The notes beneath the pieces are model-generated. The model saw only the letters and a list, made by a program, of their open reading frames with translations, was not told the DNA's origin and searched no databases. From Lachnospiraceae bacterium UBA7086 (lineage in GTDB: Bacteria > Bacillota > Clostridia > Lachnospirales > Lachnospiraceae): a stretch of DNA of 64,000 nucleotides. A program made the position numbers and the translations under genes. The stretch covers positions 62,001 to 126,000 of the forward strand of contig DKZA01000039.1 of assembly GCA_002492525.1 (NCBI GenBank). The letters are read 5' to 3'. This document shows, piece after piece, positions 1-8,302 of this stretch (the first letter of the stretch is position 1; each line of letters opens with the position of its first letter).

Positions 1-169
1 ATCCCGCCAGGGCGCCAACAAAAAAAAGCACAACCGTCCAGGCAGAGGTCCCCAGTTTATGATCTATAAACATTCCCGCAAAAGAACATAATAAAATAGG
101 AACCAGCATATTGATGCCAAACTGGGTTATCATGATCAGCGCCTGATAGACATTTCTGTTATATTTCAA
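1..169 (-). CDS. atpI: AtpZ/AtpI-family ATP synthase accessory protein (N-terminal fragment)
   Basis: Only the first 56 codons are inside the window; the gene runs off the left edge. I place the start at a TTG (169) because a stop codon lies two codons upstream in frame and AAGGA sits about 7 bases before it. The peptide has two hydrophobic segments around a short loop, with ITQFGINM, VPILLC and FIDHKLGTS, which is the pattern of the small two-helix AtpZ/AtpI proteins encoded at the head of F1F0 ATP synthase operons. These proteins help assemble the c-ring or move Mg2+ in the membrane. The ATP synthase genes are therefore expected just left of this window (inference). Confidence 0.75.
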   Translation of the reverse strand, partial: MKYNRNVYQALIMITQFGINMLVPILLCSFAGMFIDHKLGTSAWTVVLFFVGALAG

Positions 170-362
170 AATTCAATCCTTTCCAAATAAAACCTAACAG
201 TAAAATTATATCCACTTTTGGTACTTATGTCCAGCATTATTGTGAAAATTAGATGAGTAATCAAAGAATTTAAAACAATTTACATTGACTTTTGTTCGCC
301 ATCAGTGTAACGTAACGAGTAAGAGATTATTTCACGTTTTCTTTACCCATGGGGAGGGTACT

Positions 363-845
363 ATGGCAGGTCCGATTTTATACCGTAAAAGACTGATTCC
401 GCAAGAATGTGTGCTGTTGAAAGACGACAGACTTTTATACCGTGACGACCAAATCATCGTGACTGGTTGGAACACCTTAAAACCCCGTAAAGACCTCCAT
501 CATGGTTTTTCCTGTTACTACCTGCAGGAAGGTATTAAAGTGAGCCGCTTCTATAAGGAAGACAACTCACTTCTGTACTGGTACTGTGATATTGTTGACT
601 ACGACTACGATGTCAAAACAGATACCTACATCATCACCGATCTTCTTGTAGACGTAATCGTCTATCCCGACGGCTTTGTCAAAGTCGTTGATATTGATGA
701 GCTTGTAGCCGCACAGGAAACCGGTCTGCTCACCGAAGATATGCTCAAAAAATCCCTTCTTACTTTAAACCGTCTGTTACAGATAATCTATGACGGTGGA
801 TTCCATCAATTACAAGCTCCCATTGAACAATATATAACTCAATAG
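363..845 (+). CDS. DUF402 domain protein, probable nucleoside (di/tri)phosphatase
   Basis: This 160-residue protein has the DUF402 pattern: an aromatic-rich strand followed by acidic clusters (YWYCDIVDYDYD, LVDVIVYPDG, VVDIDEL). Characterised members, such as the staphylococcal Ntdp-type protein, are Mg2+-dependent nucleotide phosphatases; that activity is inferred here from the family. A longer frame opens at 285, but the GGGGAGGG ribosome site at about 350-357 and the MAGPILYRK start favour 363. It is a single-gene unit. Its 3' end overlaps by 7 bases the end of the convergent SleB-type gene. A possible promoter with TTGACT at 285-290 has only a weak -10. Confidence 0.8.
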   Translation: MAGPILYRKRLIPQECVLLKDDRLLYRDDQIIVTGWNTLKPRKDLHHGFSCYYLQEGIKVSRFYKEDNSLLYWYCDIVDYDYDVKTDTYIITDLLVDVIVYPDGFVKVVDIDELVAAQETGLLTEDMLKKSLLTLNRLLQIIYDGGFHQLQAPIEQYITQ

Positions 846-2038
846 AATATGTGTCCGCCAATCGTATATTTGGGGGTGATCCCGTCTATTGGCGTCCTAA
901 AATATACACAATTACCCACATTGGTTGCACCGCTCATCACTTCATCAGCTGCCTGGTAACATCTGGCTGTGGCCCTTCCTTCCGCCAATGCCAGTGCCAG
1001 TCTTCCGCTGCCTACCGGTGAGAACTGTTTGTTTTGATAAATAACCCCTGTCACGGTATCCGGATAAACCGAGCTTAACACCCGATTAATAACCACCGAT
1101 CCCACAGCCACTTGACCGGCATAGGGTTCTCCGCCGGCCTCACAATAAATCAAGTTCGCCAGAAGATATCTGTCACCCTCCGAGAAATTTACCTCAGAAA
1201 TATCGCGCCAGCTGGACTGTGCCGCCAATTCCGCCATACGCATCTCTTCCGCCAGTTTTGCCCTTAAGGCCGTCAGGTTTTCCTCCTGTTCCTTAATCTG
1301 CTGTTCATAGGCAAGTGCTTCTGCCTCTGCCTCTGAAATCTGGTCAGCTGTGGCATGGATAGAATTGGATGTCTGGCTGACCAGTCCGGAAACACGGCTT
1401 TGTTCCGCCACTACCTGGATCTTATACTCATCCAGCTCCGCCTTGTTTTCCTCCTGTTTCTGTTTGGCCAGTTCCAGTTCTGCCTGCTTCTGCTCCATAG
1501 CCGCCTGAGAATCCTTATACTCCTGCAGAACTTTCTGCTGATAGGCCGACAACTGTTCAATATAATCATTTTTATTCAAGAAATCCGTAATATTGCCAGA
1601 AGAAAAAAAGAGCTCCATATACAAAAAGTTGCCGCGTTCATACATAAACTGGATTTGATGCTTCATCGTATCATAATGATCATCCTTCAGCGCAATCGCT
1701 TCACTAAGCTCTTCTGTTACCTGTTCAATCTCTTCATCAAGTGCAGCTATTTCCGCTTCCTTGTCTACTATACTCTGCTCCAACTCGCTTAGATTGTTGC
1801 TCACCTGAGTCAACTCTGTATTCAGAGTTGACAAGGCGCCCTGCAGGGAACTCTGCTGTTCATTCAGGTTCTTCAGATTTTCCTCTGTCTCATCGAGCCT
1901 GGATTCCGTCTCCTGCTTTTCCTGCTCCGCCCGTCGGATTTTTTCCCTAGTCTCCTCCGTGGCCTGTACGGAGAAGGGCATAACACTGCACAGCAGAATA
2001 AGCGCAAGACAAGCCGCCAGCTTTTGCTTTCTCTCCAT
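839..2038 (-). CDS. Secreted coiled-coil protein with C-terminal SleB-type cell wall hydrolase domain
   Basis: The protein has 399 residues in three parts. An N-terminal signal peptide (about residues 5-26, ending near VQA) is followed by a long Gln/Glu-rich coiled coil (about 28-270) and a C-terminal Hydrolase_2/SleB domain (about 290-399) with LLANLIYCEAGGEPYAGQVAV and INRV. SleB enzymes are lytic transglycosylases acting on spore cortex or wall. The coiled coil contains MKHQIQFMYERG, nearly the same as MKKRIQFMYERG in the M23 hydrolase at 50068-51273, so the two share the FtsEX-partner (PcsB/EnvC-like) module. GGAGGG five bases before the ATG at 2038 decides the start over the in-frame ATG at 2059. 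It follows rpiB closely. Confidence 0.85.
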   Translation of the reverse strand: MERKQKLAACLALILLCSVMPFSVQATEETREKIRRAEQEKQETESRLDETEENLKNLNEQQSSLQGALSTLNTELTQVSNNLSELEQSIVDKEAEIAALDEEIEQVTEELSEAIALKDDHYDTMKHQIQFMYERGNFLYMELFFSSGNITDFLNKNDYIEQLSAYQQKVLQEYKDSQAAMEQKQAELELAKQKQEENKAELDEYKIQVVAEQSRVSGLVSQTSNSIHATADQISEAEAEALAYEQQIKEQEENLTALRAKLAEEMRMAELAAQSSWRDISEVNFSEGDRYLLANLIYCEAGGEPYAGQVAVGSVVINRVLSSVYPDTVTGVIYQNKQFSPVGSGRLALALAEGRATARCYQAADEVMSGATNVGNCVYFRTPIDGITPKYTIGGHIFY

Positions 2039-2052
2039 ATATCCCTCCGACC

Positions 2053-2484
2053 TTAACATTGTTCGATCAGATTTACTCTCCTTAAGTGTCTTTCCACCCC
2101 GGAAAACTCCGTATCCAAAAAAGTATCCACAATCGCAAGCGCCACGCTCTCCCCTATAATGGAAGCCCCCATAGCAAGCACGTTTGCATCATTATGCTCT
2201 CTTGTCAATCTCGCGGATACCGGATCGCCGCAGAGTGCGCAGCGTATTCCCTTTACCTTATTGGCCGTAATAGAAATACCGATACCTGTTGTACAGATCA
2301 CGATTCCCCGGTCACACTCTCCCGAAGCCACCGCCCTGGCAACCGCTGCCCCGTAAATCGGATAATCACAGGAACTTTTATCCGCACAGCCATAATCCTT
2401 ATATTCTAATCCCCGTTCTTTCAAATGTGCCATCACTTTCTGCTTTAGATCAAATCCGCCATGGTCACTGCCAATCGCTATCAT
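2053..2484 (-). CDS. rpiB: Ribose-5-phosphate isomerase B
   Basis: A 143-residue protein of the RpiB/LacAB fold, the normal length. It shows the substrate-binding SDHGGFDLK start, the catalytic-cysteine loop IVICTTGIGISITANK, and the AREHND-like motif TREHNDANVLAMG. RpiB interconverts ribose 5-phosphate and ribulose 5-phosphate in the pentose phosphate pathway; some relatives act on allose or galactose 6-phosphate. It is transcribed with the flanking minus-strand genes and sits about 60 bases after the Sua5 gene, as in many Clostridia and Bacillus where ywlC and rpiB (ywlF) are neighbours. Its stop codon lies just upstream of the SleB-type gene start. Confidence 0.93.
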   Translation of the reverse strand: MIAIGSDHGGFDLKQKVMAHLKERGLEYKDYGCADKSSCDYPIYGAAVARAVASGECDRGIVICTTGIGISITANKVKGIRCALCGDPVSARLTREHNDANVLAMGASIIGESVALAIVDTFLDTEFSGVERHLRRVNLIEQC

Positions 2485-2545
2485 ATGCTTCCTCCTTCCC
2501 TAAATCTATAAATATATCTACTGTTATCTTACACCCAAATTGGCG

Positions 2546-3598
2546 TTATTTCAACTCTGTTACTCTGTGCCCCGCCGCCTTTAGCAGCCTGTTCATCACG
2601 GCCTGTCCCACGCCGGCCCCTTCAAAGCTTTCCGAGTATATGATTTCCACACTCTCATCATCAAATTCCCGCAAGATCCGGTATAGCTTTCTGCCTATGG
2701 AGCTTTCATCCAAACGGCTTCCGGCACTCTTACATACATCTGCCCGATACGTATTGATGGTTGCATCAGTTGCAATCACACCTGTCTTTTTATTCTTGGA
2801 ACGCCATAGATCCAGTTGTACATTAATATAATCTGCTACCTTCTCTTCCGGCCCGGAAACAATCATCAATTCCCCTTTCGGCGCATAATGTCTGTATTTC
2901 ATGCCCGGAGCCTTGGGCGCCTGTCCGCTGTCATCACGAAGAATCGTGACATCCTCCTCCACCCGGCCAAGCACTTTCTCAAGCATCTGCCTGGTGATAT
3001 AACCCGGCCGCAGGATGATGGGCGCCCGGTCCGTCAAATCCACGATGGTTGACTCCAGCCCCAGTTCCACATCTCCGCCGTCCAGAATCATGTCAATCCT
3101 GCCGTCTAAGTCCTGCACCACATATTTGGCCACCGTAGGACTGGGCCTGCCCGACCGGTTCGCGCTGGGAGCCGCCACATAACCGCCTGCTGCCCGGATA
3201 AAAGCAAGGGCCGTCTTGTGAGACGGCATACGCACCGCTACCGTATCAAGTCCTCCCGTGGTCTCCCGCGGCACCAGATCTGACTTTTCCAAAATCATGG
3301 TAAGCGGCCCCGGCCAGAAAGCCTCTGCCAGCTTCACCGCCTCCTCCGGCACCTTTTTAACAAGCGCCGCAAGCGCCTCCCATTCGGCGATATGTACAAT
3401 CAACGGATTATCCGAAGGTCTGCCCTTGGCCTCATATATTTTCCGGGAAGAAGCCGGATTTAAGGCATCTCCCCCCAGACCATAGACCGTCTCTGTAGGA
3501 AAAGCCACCAGACCGCCCCGGCGTATTATTTCTCCGGCTTCCCGCACCGCTTTTCTGTCTATATTATTTTCATCCACCTGTACTATCCTGGTCTTCAC
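2546..3598 (-). CDS. sua5: L-threonylcarbamoyladenylate synthase, long Sua5/YwlC type
   Basis: Residues about 10-200 form a YrdC domain with GGLVAFPTETVYGLG, KGRPSDNPLIVHI and APSANRSGRPSPT; residues about 220-350 form the extra Sua5 domain, starting after the linker APGMKYRHYAPKG. At 350 residues it is the long Sua5 form, not the short TsaC form. The enzyme makes threonylcarbamoyl-AMP from threonine, bicarbonate and ATP for the t6A modification of ANN-decoding tRNAs. It lies between cwlD and rpiB on the minus strand with 15- and 61-base gaps, so co-transcription is likely. Confidence 0.93.
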   Translation of the reverse strand: MKTRIVQVDENNIDRKAVREAGEIIRRGGLVAFPTETVYGLGGDALNPASSRKIYEAKGRPSDNPLIVHIAEWEALAALVKKVPEEAVKLAEAFWPGPLTMILEKSDLVPRETTGGLDTVAVRMPSHKTALAFIRAAGGYVAAPSANRSGRPSPTVAKYVVQDLDGRIDMILDGGDVELGLESTIVDLTDRAPIILRPGYITRQMLEKVLGRVEEDVTILRDDSGQAPKAPGMKYRHYAPKGELMIVSGPEEKVADYINVQLDLWRSKNKKTGVIATDATINTYRADVCKSAGSRLDESSIGRKLYRILREFDDESVEIIYSESFEGAGVGQAVMNRLLKAAGHRVTELK

Positions 3599-3613
3599 AT
3601 CCGCATACTTCCT

Positions 3614-4339
3614 TTATCTTCTTTCCTGATCGTTCAAATGTTGTAAAATCGCAAGATGAATCGCCCAGGCAGCTTTTTCCTGATAAATGTCAGAAGACAA
3701 CTTCTGCGCCTCCTCATAGTTGGATAAAAAACCACATTCCACGATCACGATCGGAGAGGAAGTTTTCTTTAAAAGATAATAACTGTCATTGGCCTTGGCC
3801 TGTCTGGTGTTGTCGGGATCCAGATCTATCGTCATAACCTGCTGAATCCTCTGCGCCAATTCCTTGCTCTCCTCACTGCCCGCATAATAAAAGACCTGCG
3901 CACCATGTACGTATTCCTCATGATAACTGTTCTGATGGATGCTTACGGTAAGATCAGGTTCTTTCTCTTCTATGACACTCACCCGGTTCTTCATATCCTG
4001 CACCTTCTTATTCGGTGCACCCTCATCATAAAGCCCCGCATCCGACTCTCTGGTCAATACCACATCCACATCCGCCATCACAAGAAACTTCTGAAGTTTC
4101 CTTGCAATCTTTAAATTGATATCTTTCTCCAGACTGCCATCCACACCGACTTTGCCAGGGTCCGTTCCGCCATGCCCGGCATCAATGACCACACAGGGTC
4201 TTTCGGATACTGTCTCAACACGCCCGGAAGTAACCGTTTTAATACCTCCGCGCACAGCAAAACAGGCACTAAGCAGCATAAGACTCCATAAGACTGCCCG
4301 AACCATTTTCTCTTCATTCAGCGGTTTATTCCCCTTCAT
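3614..4339 (-). CDS. cwlD: N-acetylmuramoyl-L-alanine amidase, CwlD-like
   Basis: A 241-residue protein with an N-terminal membrane anchor or signal (about 12-32) and an Amidase_3 domain. The zinc and catalytic residues are visible: VVIDAGHGGTDPG (His), GSLEKDINL (Glu), TVSIHQNSYH (His) and IVIVECGFLSNYEEA (catalytic Glu). CwlD cleaves peptide side chains to start muramic-delta-lactam formation in the spore cortex; vegetative amidases share the domain, so the cortex role is inferred from length and anchor. AGGAAT lies just before the ATG. It is followed 15 bases later by the Sua5 gene. Confidence 0.88.
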   Translation of the reverse strand: MKGNKPLNEEKMVRAVLWSLMLLSACFAVRGGIKTVTSGRVETVSERPCVVIDAGHGGTDPGKVGVDGSLEKDINLKIARKLQKFLVMADVDVVLTRESDAGLYDEGAPNKKVQDMKNRVSVIEEKEPDLTVSIHQNSYHEEYVHGAQVFYYAGSEESKELAQRIQQVMTIDLDPDNTRQAKANDSYYLLKKTSSPIVIVECGFLSNYEEAQKLSSDIYQEKAAWAIHLAILQHLNDQERR

Positions 4340-4412
4340 ATTCCATTCCTAACACCATCGCCTTTATAAATGCATATGAAAGGGCCACCCAAAAAATGCG
4401 GTCATGCGCCTG

Positions 4413-6140
4413 TTATTGATTCATATATTCTTCGATCACATCCCAGACAGAAGACACCTCAAAGCCCAGCTTCCATTCCGCCACGCCTGCAATCTCATAT
4501 TTCTGCATAATGTTCAGTTTGACACGAATTGACTCATCATCTTCCAGCCATACCTGACAAAAACCGTCCGCGGACTGGTATTCCCCGTAATTCTGGCAGG
4601 TCTCTTCATCCCATCTGGTTGTAATACCATGCTCCGCAATATACTCCTGGGCCTTCTCCATGCCCACTGCCTGACTGGATACATTTGTACCTGCGGTCTC
4701 CCATATCCTGGTGTAAAACGGGATTCCATTGATCACTTTTTCAGCCGGTACCTGCTCCACTGTATTGGCTATGCCTTTCTCCACAAAATCAATGGATGCC
4801 ACAGATCCGGCCTCTTTGCTTCCGCCGTAATGCTCGTCATAACCCATGATCACCACATAGTCCGCCACAAGTCCCTGCTCCGCCCGGTTATAATGATCCG
4901 TATGGTCCATGGGCACATAGTTGTCCACGGACAATACAATGCCGTGTTCCCTGCAAGGGATAGAAAGTTCTCTGATAAACTCAATAAAAGGCTCCCCCGC
5001 ATCCAGGCTGATATTCTCAAAGTCAATATTAAGACCGTCCAGATCATATTCCAGCGCCGTATTGATCAGACCAGTTATCAGATGCGTCCTGTTGTTGGTG
5101 CCTGCAAGCACCTCGTACATATCCACATCCACACTCTCTACATTACCTACTAACGCCCATACCTCAAGTCCCTTTTCATGGGCCTTGTCCACATAAGATT
5201 GTGTGGCAAAACTGCTAAAATCCCCCTGATTGCCTACCAGCGTAAACCAAGTCGGCGATATCACATTGACACTCTTGGTCTGCGCAAGCATCGCATCCAG
5301 TGTCTCATTGCCCTCAACGCTTCCCACGCCGTGCCAGGCCATATTTATTTTATAATCCCGAGTATTTGCCTCATACACCGGCTCCTCATAATCTGTCACC
5401 GGTATAGGCATCTGCGTCCTTTGCCCTTCCAGTTTCTTATTTTCCACATAACCGATGAAAGCATCTTTGGTCTTTACCTTGGTCCAGTTCTCCATCTCTT
5501 CCAGAATAATAACCTCGTCGCCCTTCTCTACATCTGTCAGGATGTCACTCTTAATGCCGCCCTGATAACGCACCTGGGTATCCTTGGCAATGACAGCAAC
5601 TTGTCTCTCATTCCATTCTGTATAGACCTGCATACGGTTAGGATCTGTAAAAAGCTCATAGGAATAATTTGCATACTCCTTCACATAATCCGCCGCAATA
5701 TAAAGCACATCTCCTTCATACCTGGCAATCACATACTCCCGCGTCTCTTCCTCCCCGCCCTGGGTAATTGCAGGAACGCCATGTGCAATCACATCCCTGG
5801 TAAGCGTATTGGTTCCTATCTGCGTCCTGACAACCTGATCAGGCAAAGCATAAAGAAGCAGCCCTTCCTTTTTATCTTCATAAAATCTATCATTAAAGTA
5901 TTTGTGCACCGTAGCCAGATCAAAATAACACACCCCGTCCCAAAGCCTGGCATGCTCTTCAATCCTCTCATCCTGCAATATTATGGGCACATCATCGCTT
6001 CCCGTAACACCAAAATACTCTGTCAGATCTGCCCTTTCCTTAGAATAAGAATATTTCTCTAACAGCTTTGCTCCAAATCCTGCTGCTGCGACCACAATAA
6101 TAAGGACGATCGCAATTACCACCGGAATCGCTTTTTTCAT
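4413..6140 (-). CDS. Membrane-anchored glycoside hydrolase family 18 protein with SH3-like domain
   Basis: The protein has 575 residues. A single N-terminal membrane segment (about 4-27) is followed by a copper-amine-oxidase-like or stalk region (about 60-175), an SH3-like domain (about 190-250, with EKGDEVIILEEMENWTKVKT) and a GH18 barrel (about 265-575). The GH18 acid/base motif is DGLNIDFENI, with the expected Asp and Glu. It resembles YaaH/YdhD-type proteins, which act on peptidoglycan in spores or at the cell surface; the substrate is inferred. A good promoter lies just upstream (6169-6197). The next gene downstream is cwlD, so this is probably a wall-remodelling unit. Confidence 0.85.
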   Translation of the reverse strand: MKKAIPVVIAIVLIIVVAAAGFGAKLLEKYSYSKERADLTEYFGVTGSDDVPIILQDERIEEHARLWDGVCYFDLATVHKYFNDRFYEDKKEGLLLYALPDQVVRTQIGTNTLTRDVIAHGVPAITQGGEEETREYVIARYEGDVLYIAADYVKEYANYSYELFTDPNRMQVYTEWNERQVAVIAKDTQVRYQGGIKSDILTDVEKGDEVIILEEMENWTKVKTKDAFIGYVENKKLEGQRTQMPIPVTDYEEPVYEANTRDYKINMAWHGVGSVEGNETLDAMLAQTKSVNVISPTWFTLVGNQGDFSSFATQSYVDKAHEKGLEVWALVGNVESVDVDMYEVLAGTNNRTHLITGLINTALEYDLDGLNIDFENISLDAGEPFIEFIRELSIPCREHGIVLSVDNYVPMDHTDHYNRAEQGLVADYVVIMGYDEHYGGSKEAGSVASIDFVEKGIANTVEQVPAEKVINGIPFYTRIWETAGTNVSSQAVGMEKAQEYIAEHGITTRWDEETCQNYGEYQSADGFCQVWLEDDESIRVKLNIMQKYEIAGVAEWKLGFEVSSVWDVIEEYMNQ

Positions 6141-6168
6141 TTATCCAGCTCCTTTCTGACCGTCCTTA

Positions 6169-6197
6169 ATTATAGCAAACTATTTCTTTCCAGTCAT
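6169..6197 (-). promoter_or_regulatory. Sigma-A type promoter for the GH18 gene
   Basis: Read on the minus strand, ATGACT (6192-6197) is the -35 and TATAAT (6169-6174) the -10, with a 17-base spacer and an extended -10 TGC. The ATG of the GH18 gene is about 29 bases after the -10. Confidence 0.65.
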
Positions 6198-6199
6198 TA

Positions 6200-6770
6200 T
6201 GATTTTGATAAATTTCGCTTTTTTTCGCTTTTTTTCGCATGGATGCAAAATTTCACTTCTAAATCTTCCCTGCACAGACACTTCATCCACAAACGCCGGC
6301 AAGCGGGAACTTCCCTGCATAATGAATAACACATGTCAATATCGAAGATACTTTGTCTCATACAGTGTAACCGTCCACACCATGATCTAACCAGCCAAAA
6401 GGAAATATAAATAATCAATTGTGATATACTAACGGCATATGATATATGGGGTGGAAATAGTTCTAAAGATATCTCTGACATGCAAAATAAAAAAAATAAC
6501 TGTATAACCTACTCATTCCTTGTGAATTATAATTGTGAAATAAAGAAAGGGGAATAAGATCTGGTTCCTGACCAGGCACATCGCCTATAAGACTTTCTCC
6601 TTCTGCTTGAATTATCCGGAGAAACAGATGTTGTTATTTATGAAATTGTGCATGCCTCCTTTCCTTGCTGACTGTCAGAAGACATCTTGTAGTTGGATTA
6701 TAACCATAATCTGACAAAAAAGCAAGCAAATTCTAAAATTATTAAAATTTTTTAAACACTTTCCGCGCGC
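6200..6770. other. Long intergenic region without a convincing gene
   Basis: About 570 bases between the divergent GH18 and mecA promoters. I find no ORF with a credible ribosome site; the open frame at 6197-6481 on the minus strand has none. Three TTTCGC units lie in a T-rich run near 6203-6240. Perfect TATAAT boxes occur at 6528-6533 (plus) and 6697-6702 (minus; with TTGCTT at 6720-6725 and a 17-base spacer). Small inverted repeats are CTGGT/ACCAG near 6565-6580, TTCTCC/GGAGAA near 6596-6624 and GATTAT/ATAATC near 6696-6711. These hint at a transcribed structured RNA, but no terminator is evident and I cannot name one. Confidence 0.5.
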
Positions 6771-6772
6771 TA

Positions 6773-6801
6773 TTGACTAAAACTGACGCAAAGTATAAGA
6801 T
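6773..6801 (+). promoter_or_regulatory. Probable promoter of mecA
   Basis: TTGACT (6773-6778) and TAAGAT (6796-6801) with a 17-base spacer, about 60 bases before the mecA start codon. The -35 is strong and the -10 matches 4 of 6 bases. Confidence 0.55.
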
Positions 6802-6863
6802 AATTGCAAAAAAGTAATTTCCTATAATATATAACAATATAACAAAAAGGATGTGAACATCTC

Positions 6864-7637
6864 ATGAAAATAGAAAAAGTAAATGAACACCAGATTCGAT
6901 GCACTCTTACCAGAGAAGATCTTCTCAACCGGGAATTAAAGATCAGTGAACTGGCTTATGGTACCGAGAAAGCCAAGAGCCTTTTTCGTGATATGATGCA
7001 GCAGGCCGCTTATGAATGTGGCTTTGAGGCTGAAGACATCCCGCTGATGATCGAAGCAATTCCTCTGAACGCTGAGTGTATTGTATTGATCGTTACCAAA
7101 GTAGAGGATCCTGAAGAACTGGATACCCGTTTTTCCAAATTCGCACCTTCCGTGCATGATGAAGACGGATTGGCAGAAGAAACCGAAGAACTCATGGAAA
7201 GCTTTGCCGACGGTGCAGACGAAGTACTCAATATGCTTCGTAAGATGAACGGCTCCGGTCTGTCCGAAGAGATGTCCCAGCCGACCGCTCCCGTTTCCAG
7301 CCGCCGCCCTATGAAAAACGACAAGGAATCCGCTCCTGTCAGGATTACGAGCCGGCTGTTCTCTTTCCCTTCTCTGCGGGAAGTAACCAGACTGGCACAC
7401 GTAGCGGCCTCCTCTTATCCGGATGCCAACTCTCTTTATAAAGATGAGACCACCGACAGATACCTGCTTCTATTAGATCCGGCCTCCATTACTATTGATG
7501 AATATAACCGTGTATGCAGTCTTATCTCGGAATACGCAAGAATAGAGAAAACAGCAGCAGCAACCAGCGCATATCTGGAAGAACACTATTCTCCTTTGAT
7601 CAAAGATAACGCTTTAGAAGTTTTATCACAGATCTAA
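6864..7637 (+). CDS. mecA: MecA-family adaptor protein for ClpC
   Basis: A 257-residue protein starting MKIEKVNEHQIRCTLTREDL, typical of MecA/YpbH. An N-terminal substrate-binding domain (about 1-85) is joined by an acidic, low-complexity linker (about 100-165) to a C-terminal domain (about 168-257) with RLFSFPSLREVTRLA and YLLLLDP, which docks on ClpC. MecA feeds substrates to ClpCP and helps assemble the ClpC hexamer. It is a single-gene unit: a promoter lies at 6773-6801 and a shared terminator follows at 7690-7736. Its targets in this organism are unknown. Confidence 0.9.
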   Translation: MKIEKVNEHQIRCTLTREDLLNRELKISELAYGTEKAKSLFRDMMQQAAYECGFEAEDIPLMIEAIPLNAECIVLIVTKVEDPEELDTRFSKFAPSVHDEDGLAEETEELMESFADGADEVLNMLRKMNGSGLSEEMSQPTAPVSSRRPMKNDKESAPVRITSRLFSFPSLREVTRLAHVAASSYPDANSLYKDETTDRYLLLLDPASITIDEYNRVCSLISEYARIEKTAAATSAYLEEHYSPLIKDNALEVLSQI

Positions 7638-7689
7638 AAGGTAAATTCCTGCACAGCTTCGGATAGGCGAAAGAATTTCTTACAGCATA

Positions 7690-7736
7690 AAAGAGGGTGC
7701 CCAGTCATCTCCTGACTTTTGGGACACCCTCTTTAT
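7690..7736. terminator. Bidirectional terminator between mecA and the DUF1858 gene
   Basis: AAAGAGGGTG (7690-7699) pairs with CACCCTCTTT (7725-7734), with further CC/GG pairs inside, and A/T-rich ends on both strands. The convergent genes mecA (+) and the DUF1858 gene (-) both read into it. Confidence 0.85.
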
Positions 7737-7754
7737 CTTACTTCCGCTGCGTCC

Positions 7755-7955
7755 TTATGCACCTGTGACCGCATCAATCTTAGACATCAAATCCTCGATC
7801 GCAATACCGTGTACCATTGCCGCTTCTTCCAGCGTCTCACCTTGTGCGGACGGACAACCTAAACAATGCATGCCGATCTCCATGAGTACCGGTGCAATAT
7901 CCATATTGATCCTGAGTGCTTCGCCAATCGTTGTATCTTTACTGATCTGTGCCAT
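7755..7955 (-). CDS. DUF1858 domain protein
   Basis: A 66-residue protein that is almost entirely a DUF1858 domain, with TIGEALRINMDIAPVLMEIGMHCLGCPSA split over two lines of conservation: the helix start and the CLGCPSAQGE motif. DUF1858 occurs alone in anaerobes or fused to ScdA/RIC-like and hybrid-cluster related proteins, where its two cysteines suggest a redox or metal role; no firm function is known. GGAGGT seven bases before the ATG at 7955 sets the start; an upstream GTG is less likely. It is transcribed away from pflB and ends at the shared terminator. Confidence 0.82.
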   Translation of the reverse strand: MAQISKDTTIGEALRINMDIAPVLMEIGMHCLGCPSAQGETLEEAAMVHGIAIEDLMSKIDAVTGA

Positions 7956-8201
7956 ATTCACACCTCCGATTTATTCTTTATTGTAATAGTCTCTTAGAAT
8001 AGCCACAATCTATTCATGTAGATTATAATAGGAATACAGATGTTGTGCAAGCAATTTCTCACTTCCCTTTTTATGGGATCATTTCTTTATCAATAGTATC
8101 GTAATAATCAACATTTTGTATCTGGCATTTTTTACATACAAATTTCACAAATTTTTAAGTTAATTTTTGGCATTTGTATGCGAAAAAGTACAAAGGCCGA
8201 C

Positions 8202-8231
8202 TTGACTCTTTCAGTTCCTATAACATATAAT
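8202..8231 (+). promoter_or_regulatory. Promoter of the split pfl operon
   Basis: TTGACT (8202-8207) and a perfect TATAAT (8226-8231) with an 18-base spacer. The predicted transcript start is near 8238, giving a leader of about 65 bases before the AGGAGG (8287-8292) and the ATG at 8303. Confidence 0.8.
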
Positions 8232-8248
8232 ATTGGTACTGGATAAGC

Positions 8249-8268
8249 ATGTTTTAACCATAAAACAT
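8249..8268. promoter_or_regulatory. 20-bp palindromic operator candidate downstream of the pflB promoter
   Basis: ATGTTTTA (8249-8256) and TAAAACAT (8261-8268) form a perfect inverted repeat with a 4-base spacer, just after the expected transcript start. Size and spacing resemble binding sites of the NADH-sensing repressor Rex, which controls pfl genes in several Firmicutes, but the arms differ from the usual TTGTTAA form. The regulator is therefore a guess. Confidence 0.45.
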
Positions 8269-8302
8269 TATTAAAAAATTTTAAATAGGAGGTTATTTCA
8301 AA

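Larger units (their letters stand above)
7956..8302. other. Divergent regulatory region between the DUF1858 gene and pflB
   Basis: A 347-base AT-rich gap. It holds the pflB promoter and a palindromic operator candidate, both listed separately. It also has a spaced inverted repeat, CATACAAAT at 8135-8143 with ATTTGTATG at 8172-8180, upstream of the pflB -35. No ORF is supported. Confidence 0.6.

Noticed and set aside
5178..6062. Long plus-strand open frame opposite the GH18 gene
   Set aside because: It is the antisense shadow of a well-supported GH18 gene and has no start signal or family match.
6197..6481. 94-codon open frame on the minus strand
   Set aside because: No ribosome site, no recognisable motif, and composition like the rest of the intergenic region.
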